Shown: positions 41,081 to 54,194, numbered from the stretch's first letter. The stretch is DNA of 64,000 nucleotides from Enoplosus armatus (GCF_043641665.1 NC_092200.1:17765026-17829025), one strand, 5' to 3'. Notes: generated from the letters alone by a model not told the origin. Made by a program: numbers and translations.

Positions 41081-41365
41081 CGGTGACGACGAAAGGGCTT
41101 GCCCCCAGGACTATGAAAGCCGCGATTGGACGAACCCTAGCGTCACTCAGCGCGTGGCGTCGATGTCGTTGGATGAATTGAAAGCCTAGTCGCCGACCTC
41201 GGCCTGTGATTGGAACAGAGCTTCCCCCGGGGGGTGGCGGGGAGGTGGGGGAGGGAGCAAGTTAGTCTGCGGCCCGCGGAGTGCACTCTCGGGTGGGCGG
41301 TTCGTATCGGTGACAGCGACGCTCGCAGACTCCCGACAAACTGTCAAAAAAGCAGACAACTAACG
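40960..41365 (+). promoter_or_regulatory. GC-rich candidate promoter and non-coding first exon of map4
   Basis: A GC/CpG-rich stretch with at least three CCAAT-type motifs (ATTGG near 41005, 41117 and 41209), GC boxes (GTGGGCGG near 41295) and a strong splice donor CTAACG|GTGAGT at 41366. Mammalian MAP4 has a non-coding first exon with the ATG in the second, and the coding exon at 62248 has a splice acceptor upstream of its ATG, so a spliced 5' leader is expected. The assignment to map4 across 20.8 kb is inference. Confidence 0.4.
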
Positions 41366-42336
41366 GTGAGTCAACATGAACAAAAAAAAATGAGCGTTGT
41401 GGTTTTTACTCGCTGTGTGTGTGTGGGGGCGCGCGCTGCGTGCCGCGAGCGCGGAGTCGGCCGCGCGAGCTGCCGGAGCCTCTGTGGCAGTGAAATGACG
41501 GTGATTTTGGATGAGTGATCTCACAGCACGCATTTACAAGCGACGGTGTACTTGGGTAGGAGAATGCTGCCTTCAGGTGCTCCTCGGAAACTCTTCCTTT
41601 CGTAAAGCGGTGGGCCGAATGCGCAGCAGCAACGCCCTGGACCCCTTCTGTACATTATCAGTGAATAGTACTTTTTTTCTTTTTTTTTGGTTTTTGCTCT
41701 CTTGAACGTGTCATTAACTACACTTGACTGAGCTGTCACCCCCCCCCCCCCCCCCGTCATATTTACTACAGAGGTGGGTAGTTCAACGTGCAACTGAACA
41801 TGGTGGTGACGCCGTTCCCGACAGCACTTGAGACACACACATGGGTGCGCGCCGTGAAGTTGCTCTGTCACCGCAGACAAGAGGGGCAAAGTTATGCAAG
41901 CGAGCTTGAGCCTGTCCATTCATTGAGGGTCAGTGAGGAGGACTCGGGGAACTGTAGTGCAAAACGACCTGTGCTGTGCTGTGTTTACATGACATACTGT
42001 GCTGTTGAGCTCCACATACTTAACATATTCCAGTAATGTCAGTGGATGGGTTCATAGTGGTGCTGTCTTGACTGATGACTGAATCAATCAGAAGAGACGC
42101 ACAGATATTTTCCCTCTGTCCTCTTGTCACTGTTGTTTTAGCTCTTATCACTGCTCATCAGTGGTGGTGATACACAAAGATGAGCCCTTTCAGTCATCCC
42201 CCTTTTCCGGATTCCCCCCTCATAAGTGTGCACATTCAGAGAATATACGTTAAAGAGTAAATATGTGGTAGTGCTATTAGGGTTGGCGTGGTTGAAATCT
42301 GGATCATTTCAGACACTGAGAGTGATAGTTTGATAG

Positions 42337-42584
42337 TAGGGGTGTTACTGTTTTCCATATCCAAGATTCGGTTTGGCTTTGGATTTTTTAGGGTCATGAT
42401 TAGATTTTTGCGATGTAAACATTTATGTGTGTTTATTATACAGGCAGTGACTTTGGACGCGTGCTAGCAGGCAGGGGTGGAGGGAAAAAGATAATACTGG
42501 GAGAGCCGAGTATCCTGCTTTTGACTTCGAAGATCGAAAATTGAAAGCTCATTTCGATTCAGAATCGATATCGTGACGCCCCTA
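42337..42584. mobile_element. 248-bp hAT-like MITE
   Basis: Terminal inverted repeats TAGGGGTGTTACT and CGTGACGCCCCTA agree at 10 of 13 positions. The flanking octamers TTTGATAG and TTTAATAC agree at 6 of 8, consistent with a decayed 8-bp hAT target duplication. Internal text (GATTCGG, AGAATCGATATCG) is typical of this fish family. Non-coding. Confidence 0.65.
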
Positions 42585-43479
42585 TTTAATACACGAGTGG
42601 AATTTTAAATGTTCAAAACTTGATGAGGCAGCTGAGGCTGATATCTTCTTTTTCCAGAGCTTTCAATTGCATCTCATGGTCTTTTTAATAGAGCAGTCCG
42701 CTCAATTGCAACAACTCCGTTTGATGGAGTTTGCTTGGTTATACCAACTGAGCAGAGCCCATCATAGCTGATCTGCTGATGAGGAGAATGCAGTCGAAAG
42801 CTCTGGAAAAAGCCCATGAGTGGACCTCGAGTGAGGTTCCTCTTTTCGTCGACTCCAGCTGATGATCAAGGTGATGAACTGTGTTCCTCTGTTCTGCATT
42901 ATAACTCCTTCATGTTTTTTTCATCTTACAACAACGACTGCACAGATGTGTTTCTGTAGTTTTCCATTTTGAATTAAGCATATTGATTTGCGAGCTTTCC
43001 TTCGGCTGTGTGTTTCAAAGTGCAGGCGGTTCCCAGGAGCCGTAAACTAGACACTGACACACAGTGCACAGGCAGATGCATGCACTGTCTCCATCCAGAA
43101 CCAACCGTTCACACGTTTTAGCCCGTTTTGCCACAGGAATTGATGATATAAACAGGAATCGCAGCCGAGAGGATTGTCACTCTCTCCCCGTCCCTCCCTC
43201 CCTTTCTCCCTCTTTCTATCCAGATTACTCTCCAATCCTCCCCCAGCCAGATTACTGAGTGGGAAATAAGAGGTAAGGCCCTGAATTCATTATGGACCTG
43301 ATCCAATCACATCCCTAAAATGTCCCGTTACTCGTTGCTTCGCTGTAAGCCTGCCAAAGTGATCAGGTATTAGGCCCGAGGGGTCGACAGTTATCAAACA
43401 AGCCACAGGGGTTACCAACTTTCCCGAAAGTTGCTGAAATGAACAACTACAGTATCCCTGTGTAAAGTGTAAGATTTTC

Positions 43480-43940
43480 AAGGATTCAAGGATTTTTATT
43501 TGTCATGATATAATAGCATTGCACAGTGAAATGCAGTGGTAGCCCCCCTCCATGTTACAAAGACAGATAATGTATAAACAGATATTCAAATATTTAAATT
43601 AGAATAAGATTTAAACAATAAAATAGGCAATAAATGAAAAGGAAAAAAGTTACATGTAGATCTAATATGAGTTTTATTCTTTAAATGATGTTGATTTTGA
43701 TGATATGATTTTAAATCATGTTGTAAATAGAAGACTTGTTATAGTGGGAAGGAGGGTTGTGTATACGCAAACTTCACAACAGAGTTCTCTCCATGCCAGG
43801 GGTTGCAGTAGAGGGTGTACGGGGTGAACAGGAGGGGGCCGAGCACACAGCCCTGTGGGCCTCCGCTGTTGAGCACGAGAGCAGGAGGAGGTGTCACCGC
43901 CGATCCGAACTGCCTGTTTGTGAGGAGCACTGTAGGGTGG
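43480..43940 (-). mobile_element. internally deleted LINE fragment with RT motif and tail
   Basis: On the minus strand, the frame ending near 43739 reads LNSGGPQGCVLGPLLFTPYT, the conserved reverse transcriptase block (xxGxPQGxxLxPLLF) of jockey/L2-type LINEs. The catalytic FADD box expected next is degraded (VKFAYTQP). Within about 250 bp the sequence reaches a LINE-like tail (tandem CCTTGAAT after AAATAAAAAT, 43484-43500), so the rest of ORF2 is missing. Confidence 0.6.
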
Positions 43941-44145
43941 AGTACACACGCCCAGAGTGCTACGTTTGCCGGTCAGCTTCATGGGGGGGTGACTGTGTTT
44001 GCATGCTGAGCTAAAGTCAACAGACCGCATTCTGGTGTAGGTGTTGTTATTTTCGAGGTGTGTGAAGACTGAAGACCTGCTTGTGCTTGCGCATGACACC
44101 GTGATGCGGGCCTCGTGTGATGGTCTGGATGGCCCGCCACATGTC

Positions 44146-44174
44146 CTGGTGTTGTTGTTGTTGTTGTTGTTGTA
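44146..44174. repeat. (GTT)n microsatellite
   Basis: About nine GTT trinucleotides, just outside the LINE fragment. Confidence 0.9.
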
Positions 44175-46936
44175 GTAGTATGCTTCCTTGTCACCTGGAT
44201 GGGGCCCTCCCCTGTCCGTTCATCCAGGCTCTCTGGTTGGGGGAAAAAAAACAGTCCGGTAGAGTCAGTCGGCAGGAGAAGCGATAAAGTGAAATGTGGT
44301 CGTATTGTCCAAAGTGGGGGCGGGGGAGGGCTTTGTAGCTGCCAGGAATGTTCGTGTAAACATGATCCAGGGTATTGTTTCCCCTAGTGGGTGTGTGGAC
44401 ATGCCGGTGGAATTCAGGTAGAACAGTTCTGAGATATGTTTGATTTCTTCAGTGCTTCCATTTAGCCACTAAGTCTCATTCGTGTCATTGCCCCCGTCAA
44501 CTTGAACTGGTGATTCGGGTAAATTATTGTCCAACTCCACCAATATTTGGGCAAAAGACGAGCTGTAGGAAGCGGGGCAATCGTCGGCCCAGTCTACACG
44601 AGGAAGTTGACTATATCAGATTCACTGTGACGTATAATGTATAACCTATGAAACGGAGAACCACATTAAAAATACCGGGACGTTCATCACAGAAATGATG
44701 GTATGGTGTTGTAATGTGTCGGTTGTTTTTTTACAAAGTGTAACGTTTTGATTTACTATAACTGATCTTTTATCTCTGTAACCTGCGCATCACTAGTGGG
44801 CCCCCCGCCCAGGGACTACAGATGAAAATGAGCTTCTAGCCATATCCGGTACAATATCTGTATTGTGAATTTCACTGCTAAATGAACAGAAGTGAAATGA
44901 AATGGTGAAAGCCTTAAATTGAACTTGTTTATACGTTTAGACACCCTGTTATTTTGTCCATTTTATTAGCCAGGAAAAAGGCTCATGGTCCACGTCCCTG
45001 CAGCGATGAAGGAGTGGCGGAACACATGCTTTGCTGCCCAGGGATCAAACCCCACCTGAAATTTCTGTTTGCCCACGGCTGGACGTCCGCGAAAAACAAA
45101 AACTTTAGCAGGAGAGAAGAGCACATAAAGCCCCGTGTGTCTCCAGAAGCAGTTGGGAATTTCAAAGTGAAAAGGCCTCTCTACCAGAGGGCTGCATATA
45201 CCAGCTCGTATAACATAATGTACTGTAATGGCCCAGTGTTTGTTTGTGTGGAGTGAAGTGTAAGACCACATCAGAAATTTCTATTGTCAATACATCCTCC
45301 TAGCAGGGAGTGCACCTTTCCAGCAGCTGGGAGTATGACACTGTCATGTCTTTGTTCTGTATGGTGGAGGGAGTTGGGTTACTTTGGGTCCAAAATCAGA
45401 AGCTCTGACTGTTGAGATTCTTTTTTAAAAGGCATTTACTGCAACCATTTTATAGAAATACCACTAACAGCAGATATTTCCAGGTTATGGAAACGTCTGA
45501 AAAAAGAGGGAACATCTGTTTCATTCCCTAACTCTTTTAAAGATTCATCAGCCCAACTCCTCGCCTTCTGCCACAGTACAACTTTCTCAGTGTTCTGAAC
45601 CTTCACCAGCGTTTCCTGCACAGGCCTCTCCCTGCCAATATCAAATACCACTCTCGGTAGTTTTATAGTCGTGGACAGTTTTGGAGTCTGGGAGTGCTCT
45701 GCATTGCAAAGGTGAATCAGACTTAACAATAGCCTGATGCTGAATCTTGCATTGGAACAAACAAAACTAAGCAGGTTTGCCAGAATCTAATGTCAGAGAT
45801 TAACCTTGAAAAGCAAGCTTTGTTTAGGGAGTGTAATTGTCGAGTTGGTGGAATGGTTGGTCGTTTGGTTGCCCATAGAAACCAAAAGTGAAAGAAAATA
45901 CAGCATGCTGCCTTAATGGTAAAGTTTACTTCAGTAGTTCATTTGTATGCACAGAATGTCTTTAACACTAGTGTCCACGCAGCCACATCTAGACTTGTAT
46001 CAAATACGGTGAAGGGAGGAGTTTTGTTGTGTTGTGCAGTATTTTAACTTTTGCATTCTCACTGCTGACCTTTGTGTGTGGAGCCTCTACTAAAACATCT
46101 GTATGGGGAACCACAGCAACCACACAGGTCCTCGAACTACAGTCGTTAGCTCGGGTGTAATAGTGATACACAGTATATTCTGTACAAATGATCATTTGTG
46201 TGTGTGTGTGTGAGGTTTAGACTATAGAGACGATGAGCTGTTGTGAGAAGTCACAGTAAACGTGACAGTTTGTGTCGCATTTGAGCCAATAGGAGTTCAA
46301 GAAATGCAACTAAGAGTTTGAATGCACCAGCATCGGACACCGAAACGCTGCACACCGGTTTATGACATTACGATGGATTATGGATTTTACTGCTCTGGAA
46401 AGTTTTAACAGCACCTTTGCCGGATGACACTGCATTGCAAAGTCAGGGCGAAGCCACTAACCAGCTGCAGGGGCGGGCATGGTTAGGACGTTGTCTTTAT
46501 TTTATCCAGAAAGAATAAATTCAGAACTGGATCAGGTTGGATTTATATTTTAAATACGGCTAGATGTTGTTTCTAGAGCAGCAACGGTAAAGTCACTATA
46601 TACTACACTTAATAATATCTCAGTGGAAGCAAATCTAAAATGTAAAATAAAGTTCGCTATTGGCTTAACAAGCACGCTCAAGATGTTTTGGCTTCACTTT
46701 TGGGCTAGTCTCGCATTCAGTGCGATGAATGCATGAAGGCCAGAAAGAATAACGTCACTGTAAAAAGTTTTGGTACAGTATTATTCATATTCTGCCTCCA
46801 GGAGAAGCACTGTGAATGAGCACCAGTCCTATTTTGATGCAAAGATGTGTGCACAGGCGGGAGCGTGGCACAACATGGAAGTGAAAGCAGCGCCCTGTTT
46901 ATTTGAACGTGAAAGTGCAATGAAAACATTTTGTCT

Positions 46937-47000
46937 CTAAAGCCAGCGAATAATCGTGAGCTCAATATTGATCGAAAAATAATCGTGATTATCATTTTGG
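46937..47000. mobile_element. hAT-like repeat remnant
   Basis: 'aataatcgtgattatcattt' followed by 'tggccacaattgttctg' is the end of a fish repeat that terminates ...ATCGTGCAGCCCTA; only the end survives. Confidence 0.4.
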
Positions 47001-47413
47001 CCACAATTGTTCTGTGTGGGTAACTGATTCATTCAGGCATGTTTTACGTTCTGTAAGTCTGTTTGGCAGACGAGCTCGCGGTTTAGCCCAGCGGTCAGGA
47101 GAGGAAAGTGAGGTTGCGGCCTGTTCGGGTCGCAGTCTGTGCCGCTCGCCCTCAAAGGATCCGTCTCCCGTTTTTAATGTTGTCTGGGCTCGTTAGGAGT
47201 CACTTTGAGGGAAGTCAGCGCTAAGTGAATTTATGTGCGCCCGATCGTTCTGTGCTGTATGAAATCCGGAAAGTTTACATCACAGAGACGCCTGCAGCTT
47301 GCCTCGTGTTCGCCTCTCCAATTTCCATGAATTATTTATCACCGATTATTGAATTTGTGTTACATGTCGTGGACAAATGCAGTGTTCTGATTGCGAAGGG
47401 AATGCAGAGCAAT

Positions 47414-47663
47414 CTAGGGCTGCAACTAACGATCATTTTAGTCTGCGTCCGTCCCAGTTTCCCCAAAGCCCATGGCGATATCTTCAAAATCCTCTGTTCT
47501 CTCCGACCAACTGACTAAAATGTGAAGATAAGCAGCAAATCCGCACGTTTAGGAAGTGAATATCTGGCATTTATGCATCATAAATGACTTCAATGATTCG
47601 TCAGTTATCAAAACTGTTGCATGTAAATTTCTGTCAATCGATTGATTGAATAATCGTTTCAGC
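47414..47663. mobile_element. non-autonomous hAT-like element ('TAGGGCTGCAACTAACGAT')
   Basis: Starts TAGGGCTGCAACTAACGATC and ends CGATTGATTGAATAATCGTTTCAGC, with internal 'cagtttccccaaagcccatg' and 'agcagcaaatccgcacgttt'. I recognise this 250-bp layout as a very common non-coding DNA transposon of percomorph fish. The last few bases of the right inverted repeat are lost. Confidence 0.7.
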
Positions 47664-49164
47664 AAAGCAGATAAACTGGCTTAAAGTTATCTTAGACCTG
47701 CAGTACATGCTTTATTGTAAACAGACATTGGCTTGGTGAAATGAATAGACTTTGCATGGGTGATAAATAAGATGCACAGTATGTAGTGCCCTGCTTTCAA
47801 GCTCTAATAAAAATGCAGTCCAATGAAGTTGCCCAAACTCAATTCCACTCAAATATAAAGGCCCAGTCACATCAGAGAGTGGCACAGCAACATTCGTCTG
47901 CGTGTCCTTGCATATTATTCGGCTGATGACGCAGTGACTACTCTTGGGGCTGGTTGATGAACTAATGTGGCTGGAAAGCGCAACGGCTAACACGCTAGGC
48001 AGCTGAAAACATGCTAGCACAGAGTCCGTCACCATCATGTCTGTTTTCTCTGTACTTGACCTGACTCCCCTCTGGCATTTTTGTTTGTTGAGAGTTTGAT
48101 TGAAGAGGGGCTAATTCAAAAGGTGTATTTGCACCATTCCTCTTTTGTGGAGCCGGTTATTCTCTGGCAGAGGGGACTTGCGTACTACGCTACAACACAG
48201 AGCGCGTCCTATGAAGTCGTGTGCCCTCAGAGCAACAGAAGCTGACCTCTGACCATCATATAGGCTGACTGAATGTCTGAATTCACATTAAAACACACAC
48301 TCAGTATTCACGAGTATGTTTCTCAGGGTGCTACATGTTGAGGCAACCATCAGAATTACAGCAGCCCCACAATGTGGAGTTGAGTAATCCCCAAATGATT
48401 TTAGTAAATCAGAGTCAAGACTTTACACAATGTCATTCCTCTTGCTTAACTATAAATAGTAGTACAAAGTATGCAAATGGGTGACAATCAAATCATTAAA
48501 TCAAGTAATCAATGATTTGAAATGGTAGAATGTTCTTCTATCAGCGACCCTGATATCATTCGGTGTCATCTGTATCTCGCAGGCAGCCAAACACACACAG
48601 ATGTGTCCATGTGTGCGTTAGGCTGTGTGAACACGTACATAGATGTGTAATGTGTGTGTGTGTGTGTGTGTGTGGTCGGGCTGGAGGGGTGGGGTCTGAG
48701 ATTGCGTGACAACGGCGGATTGAATGAATGAAATGATGGCGGAGAGGAAGAATAGGATGGTACAGAGTGAACCGGTTGCTGTAATCCCCCCCCCCCCCCC
48801 CCCCTCTCAACAGTAGCAGCTGGACCAGTGTGTCAGCAAGCAGGCTTTATTGCTGCCAATCAGCCCTGTTGGGAATTATACAGCGTGGTGAAGAGTTGGA
48901 TGTCACACAGATGGATGGATAGGTAGATGGAGGGATGTGGTTGGGAGGAGTGTTTCTCTGGAGATGTCTGTTAATTTTTATAAACCAGATATGTTCTAGA
49001 AATAATTCCTTTTACCTTCATAGCTCTGTTATAGTTTCCGAGCCTTCATTAGCTTTGAATTGGAAATATATTCTTGGGTTTGGTTGCTCGATGACCCTCA
49101 TATTCAGCTCTACATGACATGTAACAGAAATAATCAACTGGACAATTCAGGCAGCCTTTCAGAG

Positions 49165-49440
49165 CCAAATACAATGAAAGACTGGAAAGCCACTGTCAAT
49201 CACAAGGTAGCCCCGCCCTAAAGCACACCCTGCTTTATCATCCATTTCACTCTAGATGGGACCATCATTTACAAACTGAACATGATGCTGTATTGAAGAA
49301 GAAGTTGAGTCATTTTCTCATAGACTCCAATACAATCGGACTTCAGTGGAGTTGGCCCCCTGCTGGCCATTAGAAAGAATGCAGGTTTAGGGCACTTCAG
49401 CATCGGCTTCACTTTTCAGACCCTGAAGTTGGTGCTTGGA
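49165..49440. mobile_element. percomorph dispersed repeat ('GGACCATCATTTACAAACTGAAC' family)
   Basis: The phrases 'gccactgtcaatcacaaggt', 'gatgggaccatcatttacaa', 'catgatgctgtattgaagaa', 'gccccctgctggccattaga' and 'ggcttcacttttcagaccct' belong to a high-copy fish repeat that I recognise; no coding sequence. Confidence 0.6.
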
Positions 49441-49810
49441 GGTTGGACTTGTGAAAAATGGAAAGGAACCCTAATACCTGGCCGGTTTATAACTATGAAG
49501 AATGTGAGGAATGTAAAATTCATGCCCAAGAGCTTGAGTCACACGGCAGATAATGACTTTTTCTTGTCATATAGAATCCAGTATTCCAGCAGACTAAGCT
49601 GCAGCACACACTAGCGAATACCCTCTGACATGTCCTAGCCCTGGATGAGTGTGTGTCCACTACCTGTGTGTGACAGTGTTTGTTTTGGGATTAGAGTTTG
49701 ACCTCAGTGTGTGTCTGTCTGTGAGTGTGTGTCCGTGCTGCTTTAGCATTCCATTGCGATGTGTTCAGCCTCGCTCTGCAACAATAGGGCATAGTTCCCA
49801 AAGAAATACT

Positions 49811-49828
49811 GTGTGTGTGTGTGTGTGT

Positions 49829-49875
<47 letters not shown>
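49811..49875. repeat. (GT)n microsatellite
   Basis: About 32 GT units with one GTCT interruption. Confidence 0.95.
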
Positions 49876-49879
<4 letters not shown>

Positions 49880-50033
49880 TTTCAGAGCGTGTGTAGGCGA
49901 GACCACGGGGACATACAGGGAATTCATTCAGTCACTGCTGCTGTGTGTCCTCTCCAAAGGGAGGGAGAGAGGGAGGAGAGAACAAGCAGGAGGAGAAGAG
50001 GGGGGACATGATGGAGGGTGTGGACATCACTAC

Positions 50034-50034
50034 C

Positions 50035-50103
<69 letters not shown>

Positions 50104-50104
50104 G
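50034..50104. repeat. (CTGT)n microsatellite
   Basis: About 18 perfect CTGT tetramers, passing into CTGC units to 50113. Confidence 0.95.
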
Positions 50105-50219
50105 CCTGCCTGCTCACTAACATGCACACTAATGGGCTGCAGCAAGTGTTGAATCATACAAACATGTCCTGAGAGTCCTGTGTAATTCTATTTGGAAGAG
50201 AAGACTGCTCTGTCATCCA

Positions 50220-50221
<2 letters not shown>

Positions 50222-50269
<48 letters not shown>

Positions 50270-50380
50270 GAGTCAAACACTAGTCCTTTCACTTAGCCCT
50301 CAAACAGGCCTGTGAGTTCCATCAAGGCACTGTGTGGATGTGAGAGCAGTAGGACACACACACACACACACACACACACA
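50222..50380. repeat. (CA)n microsatellites
   Basis: (CA)n at 50222-50270 with one interruption and again at 50355-50380. Confidence 0.95.
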
Positions 50381-51059
50381 GGGCACATATGAACATTACC
50401 TAAAGTGGAGCTGTTGTGAACATCAACAACAGACACTGGCTGCAAGGAGCCAATCAGGAGGGCACTGGCGTCTCCACAGCACACAGATGTCGCCACATGT
50501 GACACATGGAATGGCCTTTTTAAAATGATGAAGAAGAAGAAGAAGATGTGTGTCTTAGGTGGGGTGGGAGTCCAATATGGGTCACAACAACTTAAGAGTT
50601 TTCCAGGCCCCAAATTGAAAGGGGTGAGGTCAGAAAGCGATTGATTTCTGATGGCATGCCCCACGAGAGAACATAAACCCAAGTATGGTTGTATCGAGAC
50701 GTTTTGATAATGCAAAAAAACCCAACAACAAATCGAGTAAAGTAAACATACTTCCTGAAAAGAATTTGAAGAACTGAAAGTATTGCGCAAGTTCTTTTCA
50801 ACCAAATTGGCCTGCGCTCACCCTGAAAACGGTTAGTCTGGTAGTGGAAGATAGTGTAGTGTTGACCAAAACAAGGCGACGACACGTTGGTAGAATAATG
50901 ACTGTTGCGTTTTGTCCTTTGGGAGTCCATCCAAGCTGACCTGGAGATGGCTCCAAAACAGGAAACGCATGCTTGAACTGGACGGTCAGACAAGCTTAAA
51001 ATGGGTAAACGGACGCATGTATGTACAAGGAAATATAGTGACTGTATCTTAAAGGTCCC

Positions 51060-51263
51060 TTGTGGAGAGGTAGAGGCAACGGAGGCCGTGCATGCAAGTA
51101 TTTGAATTGTATTTGGCAGCACCGATTTGCAGTGCACAGTTGGGTGGCTCAGGGCGCTGGAGGGGCGGAGAAGGCTGGAGGCAGAGGGAGAGAGTCGCGT
51201 TTAAGGAGACGGCAGCGAGACGACGGGCTAGCGATGGAGGTGCGCCGCTGAGCTGTTGGGTGG
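51060..51263 (+). promoter_or_regulatory. GC-rich spot with splice donor, possible alternative map4 5' exon
   Basis: Local GC/CpG enrichment (GGGGCGG near 51161, GAGACGACGGG near 51218) ends at a good donor GGTGG|GTGAGA at 51264. An alternative non-coding first exon of map4 is possible. Nothing else supports it. Confidence 0.2.
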
Positions 51264-51841
51264 GTGAGATCAGCTGATGAACAGCGGACGATGCCCCAGA
51301 CTATGAAACGACGAGGGCGCATGCGTGAGGGGAGTGACTGGCAGGATGGTCTGAGAATCAATCATCCTTCGCTCTCCTTCGTTCCATCGCTCTCACGCGT
51401 CCTCCCTCCCGCCTCTCTCCTTTCCCCGTCAGCCCCCCCCCCCCCCCCCAACTTCTCCTAAACGCCATCTATTTCTTTCCGTCAGAGGATCAATTGAGTC
51501 ATCCTCTGTCCTCTCCTCTCCTCTCCTCTGAGACCGCAAACATTGTCAGTGCTTTTGCTAGTTACATGGGAAAGCCCTCAGAGACTGACACAGCCTCTGC
51601 ATTATTCATCTGCATATGGCATGCTATTCCTTATGTACTATATGTGAGAGTTACATAATGATCTTATACGCACACATGCATGCATGCATGCAGTCGGTCC
51701 TTCTGTTGAAAAGACCTAAAACTGCAGCAGTTTCTGTACATCTATTTATGGCACGTACGTACAGATGGTGACATTTTATATAACTCTCGGTCCCACACAC
51801 GCTTATTAGCACATAAAGTCACATATAGCCGGTGTATGAAT

Positions 51842-52007
51842 ACACACACACACACACACACACACACACTTCCAGACTGTGTGCTTCACTTCGTCACCAG
51901 ACTATTTTGGTCCAAGTCACATCAGCCTCATCTGATGGTGTTGCATCTGGAGGAGAGGATTGATGGCAAAGTGAAAATTAAGGTTTCAAACTTGTCAAAG
52001 GGTGGGT

Positions 52008-52075
<68 letters not shown>
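51842..52075. repeat. (CA)n and (GT)n microsatellites
   Basis: (CA)n at 51842-51869, then (GT)n at 52014-52075, inverted relative to each other 145 bp apart. Confidence 0.95.
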
Positions 52076-53465
52076 TTGTGTGTCCCAGATGAACACAGAA
52101 TGAGTGCATTAGTTTGCTGCCTGTTTTCAGTGTCTTACGTCAGCTGTAATACTGTATATTACTGACCACGGTGTTGTTGTGTCACCAGCGACTCATCTCT
52201 CTGCATTGGACAAATCAGGCACATTTAACCAGTTTGCCACACAGCGAGGAATACTAAATACTGTGAGTTTCCACACTAGACTTTTAGCTCCTGGTGTGGC
52301 TCAAGCTCCAAAAGTGCAGGATCCAGGGTCCGGCATTAGTACCCAAGGGCTCTATGCTAAGTTTTTCTACTACCTAAGGTGTACACACATAGAAATTCAG
52401 GAGCGCAGTGAAATTATTTATTAACAAACAATTTATTACATACATATTTTCCTTGTGTGCAATTATGAAGGAAGGAGCACATATTGGCACAATGGCACCG
52501 GCATCCTGGGGGAGTTCTGATTTTTATCTTTAAATGATTTTTAGGGGGGAGGGGGGGGCACTGTAGAGCCTTGTCGTCCACAATTTGCCAACTGCGAGTA
52601 AAAATCTACGTTGGCAATAAAAATGAGGTAACAGCATGGCTAGCACAACTATGACCCTATAAATTCTCTTGAATTATGGTGATGTGAATATTTACTGCAT
52701 AGAAACAGTGAACGTCAACATAGGGTGTTACTTTACTACGTAAGGGGGGGGGGTGAACTGCACCTGCATTTTCGAAATAATGAGTCCAAAAGTGAATTAA
52801 TGGACTTTTACAACCCTGTCACATGTATCACATGATTTACCAGCTCAGCTCAGAATATGAAGACCATATTGACGAGAATAATTTCTCATAGCGCTTCCTT
52901 GTAGCAGTGCCTTGATTGTTTGGAAGCAGTTCCACATTTTTGTCTTCGCCGGTTTCACAGCTCTGTGTCAACAGTGAAATGCTGTTCACGCTAGCTGTCA
53001 ATCTGCAGAGGGCTCGGGTGTGTTCTCGCTGCACTAGGACAGAGTATGAGGAAGGTTTCGGTAAAATACTGTAAAGGTTTATGCCAGCGGTCGACTGCAG
53101 AATTATTATTTTTCACTTTTGAAACCAAGCACTGAAATGCTAATATAGGATGTTTCTCGTACACTTACTCTATCTCAAGTCGCATTACAACTCAACCCAA
53201 CGACTACTCATCCCAGGTTTGAGCTTGACTGATCCAGAATTTTGGAAGCTGATATTGATTTTTGGTATTTAGAGTTAAACAAATCCAAGGCCACCAATGC
53301 ATTATGTATCAGGACAATGTATCATTATTTCACATTGACACTCTATTCATTGGTTATCTTTTTCCCTTCTTTAAGGGCGGTGCCCAGAGTGGGAATTTAA
53401 TGCATGTTAAATTCTATTATTCAATATGATATTGATTATTTCTGATGGCCCGAAGTGAGCTTATT

Positions 53466-53466
53466 A

Positions 53467-53505
<39 letters not shown>

Positions 53506-53680
53506 GTTATTATTGTTGCATATTTGGGCATTTGTTTTTGCCTTATTTGATAGTGACAGCTTGGAAAGTGACAGGAAATGTGGGAGAGAGAGGGGACGAC
53601 ATGCAGCAAAGGGCCCGGGCGGGAAGGACTCAGCCTATATGGTGCGCGCTCCACCCGGTGAGCTACTGGGGCGCCCCCCC
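53466..53680 (-). mobile_element. tRNA-derived SINE
   Basis: Read on the minus strand it starts GCGCCCCAGTAGCTCACCGG, with a pol III A-box-like TAGCTCACCGGGTGG. It then runs through 'GGGCCCTTTGCTGCATGTCG' and 'TCCCCTCTCTCTCCCACATT' to a CAAAAACAAATGCCCAAATA segment and an (AAT)n tail at 53466-53513. I recognise this as a common fish SINE. The B box region is deleted or degraded, so the copy is probably inactive. Confidence 0.72.
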
Positions 53681-53770
53681 ACCAACATATCAGTTCTATC
53701 GAAGATGTTTTAAAACAGCTTTTTTCATAAACCAAGAGCTGTTAAGTGGGCCAATAATGTTGTTGGTAGC

Positions 53771-53774
<4 letters not shown>

Positions 53775-53840
<66 letters not shown>
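53775..53840. repeat. (GT)n microsatellite
   Basis: About 33 perfect GT units. Confidence 0.95.
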
Positions 53841-53841
<1 letters not shown>

Positions 53842-54095
53842 TGACAAAGTGCTGTGATTGTGTGGCTTGGTGAAATAGATTGAATGGACCGCTAGGAATG
53901 ATAGCGTCTCTGTCAGATTAGTGCGATGACAGCTGGACATGGGGACACCACACACACACACACACACACAAGCACACATGCACACATGCAGGTGAAGAGG
54001 GAGTTTTTATCATATGACACCTCAACATGACAGGGTGGGTGTGCTTGGAGTCCCTCGCCCCTTTATTCTATCATGTAAACGAACTGATTGTGTGT

Positions 54096-54098
<3 letters not shown>

Positions 54099-54149
<51 letters not shown>

Positions 54150-54194
54150 CATGTGAGCAATGACACCTTTCCTAGAACTCTCTGTTTCTTATTG

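Noticed and set aside
44954..45729. Two open frames, + 44954-45256 and - 45436-45729
   Set aside because: They could be remnants of an old retroelement, but I could not match either to a family confidently.
50293..51137. Long minus-strand open frames (170 and 181 codons)
   Set aside because: They consist partly of CA-repeat translation (Cys-Val runs) and have no recognisable motif; the two frames overlap each other.
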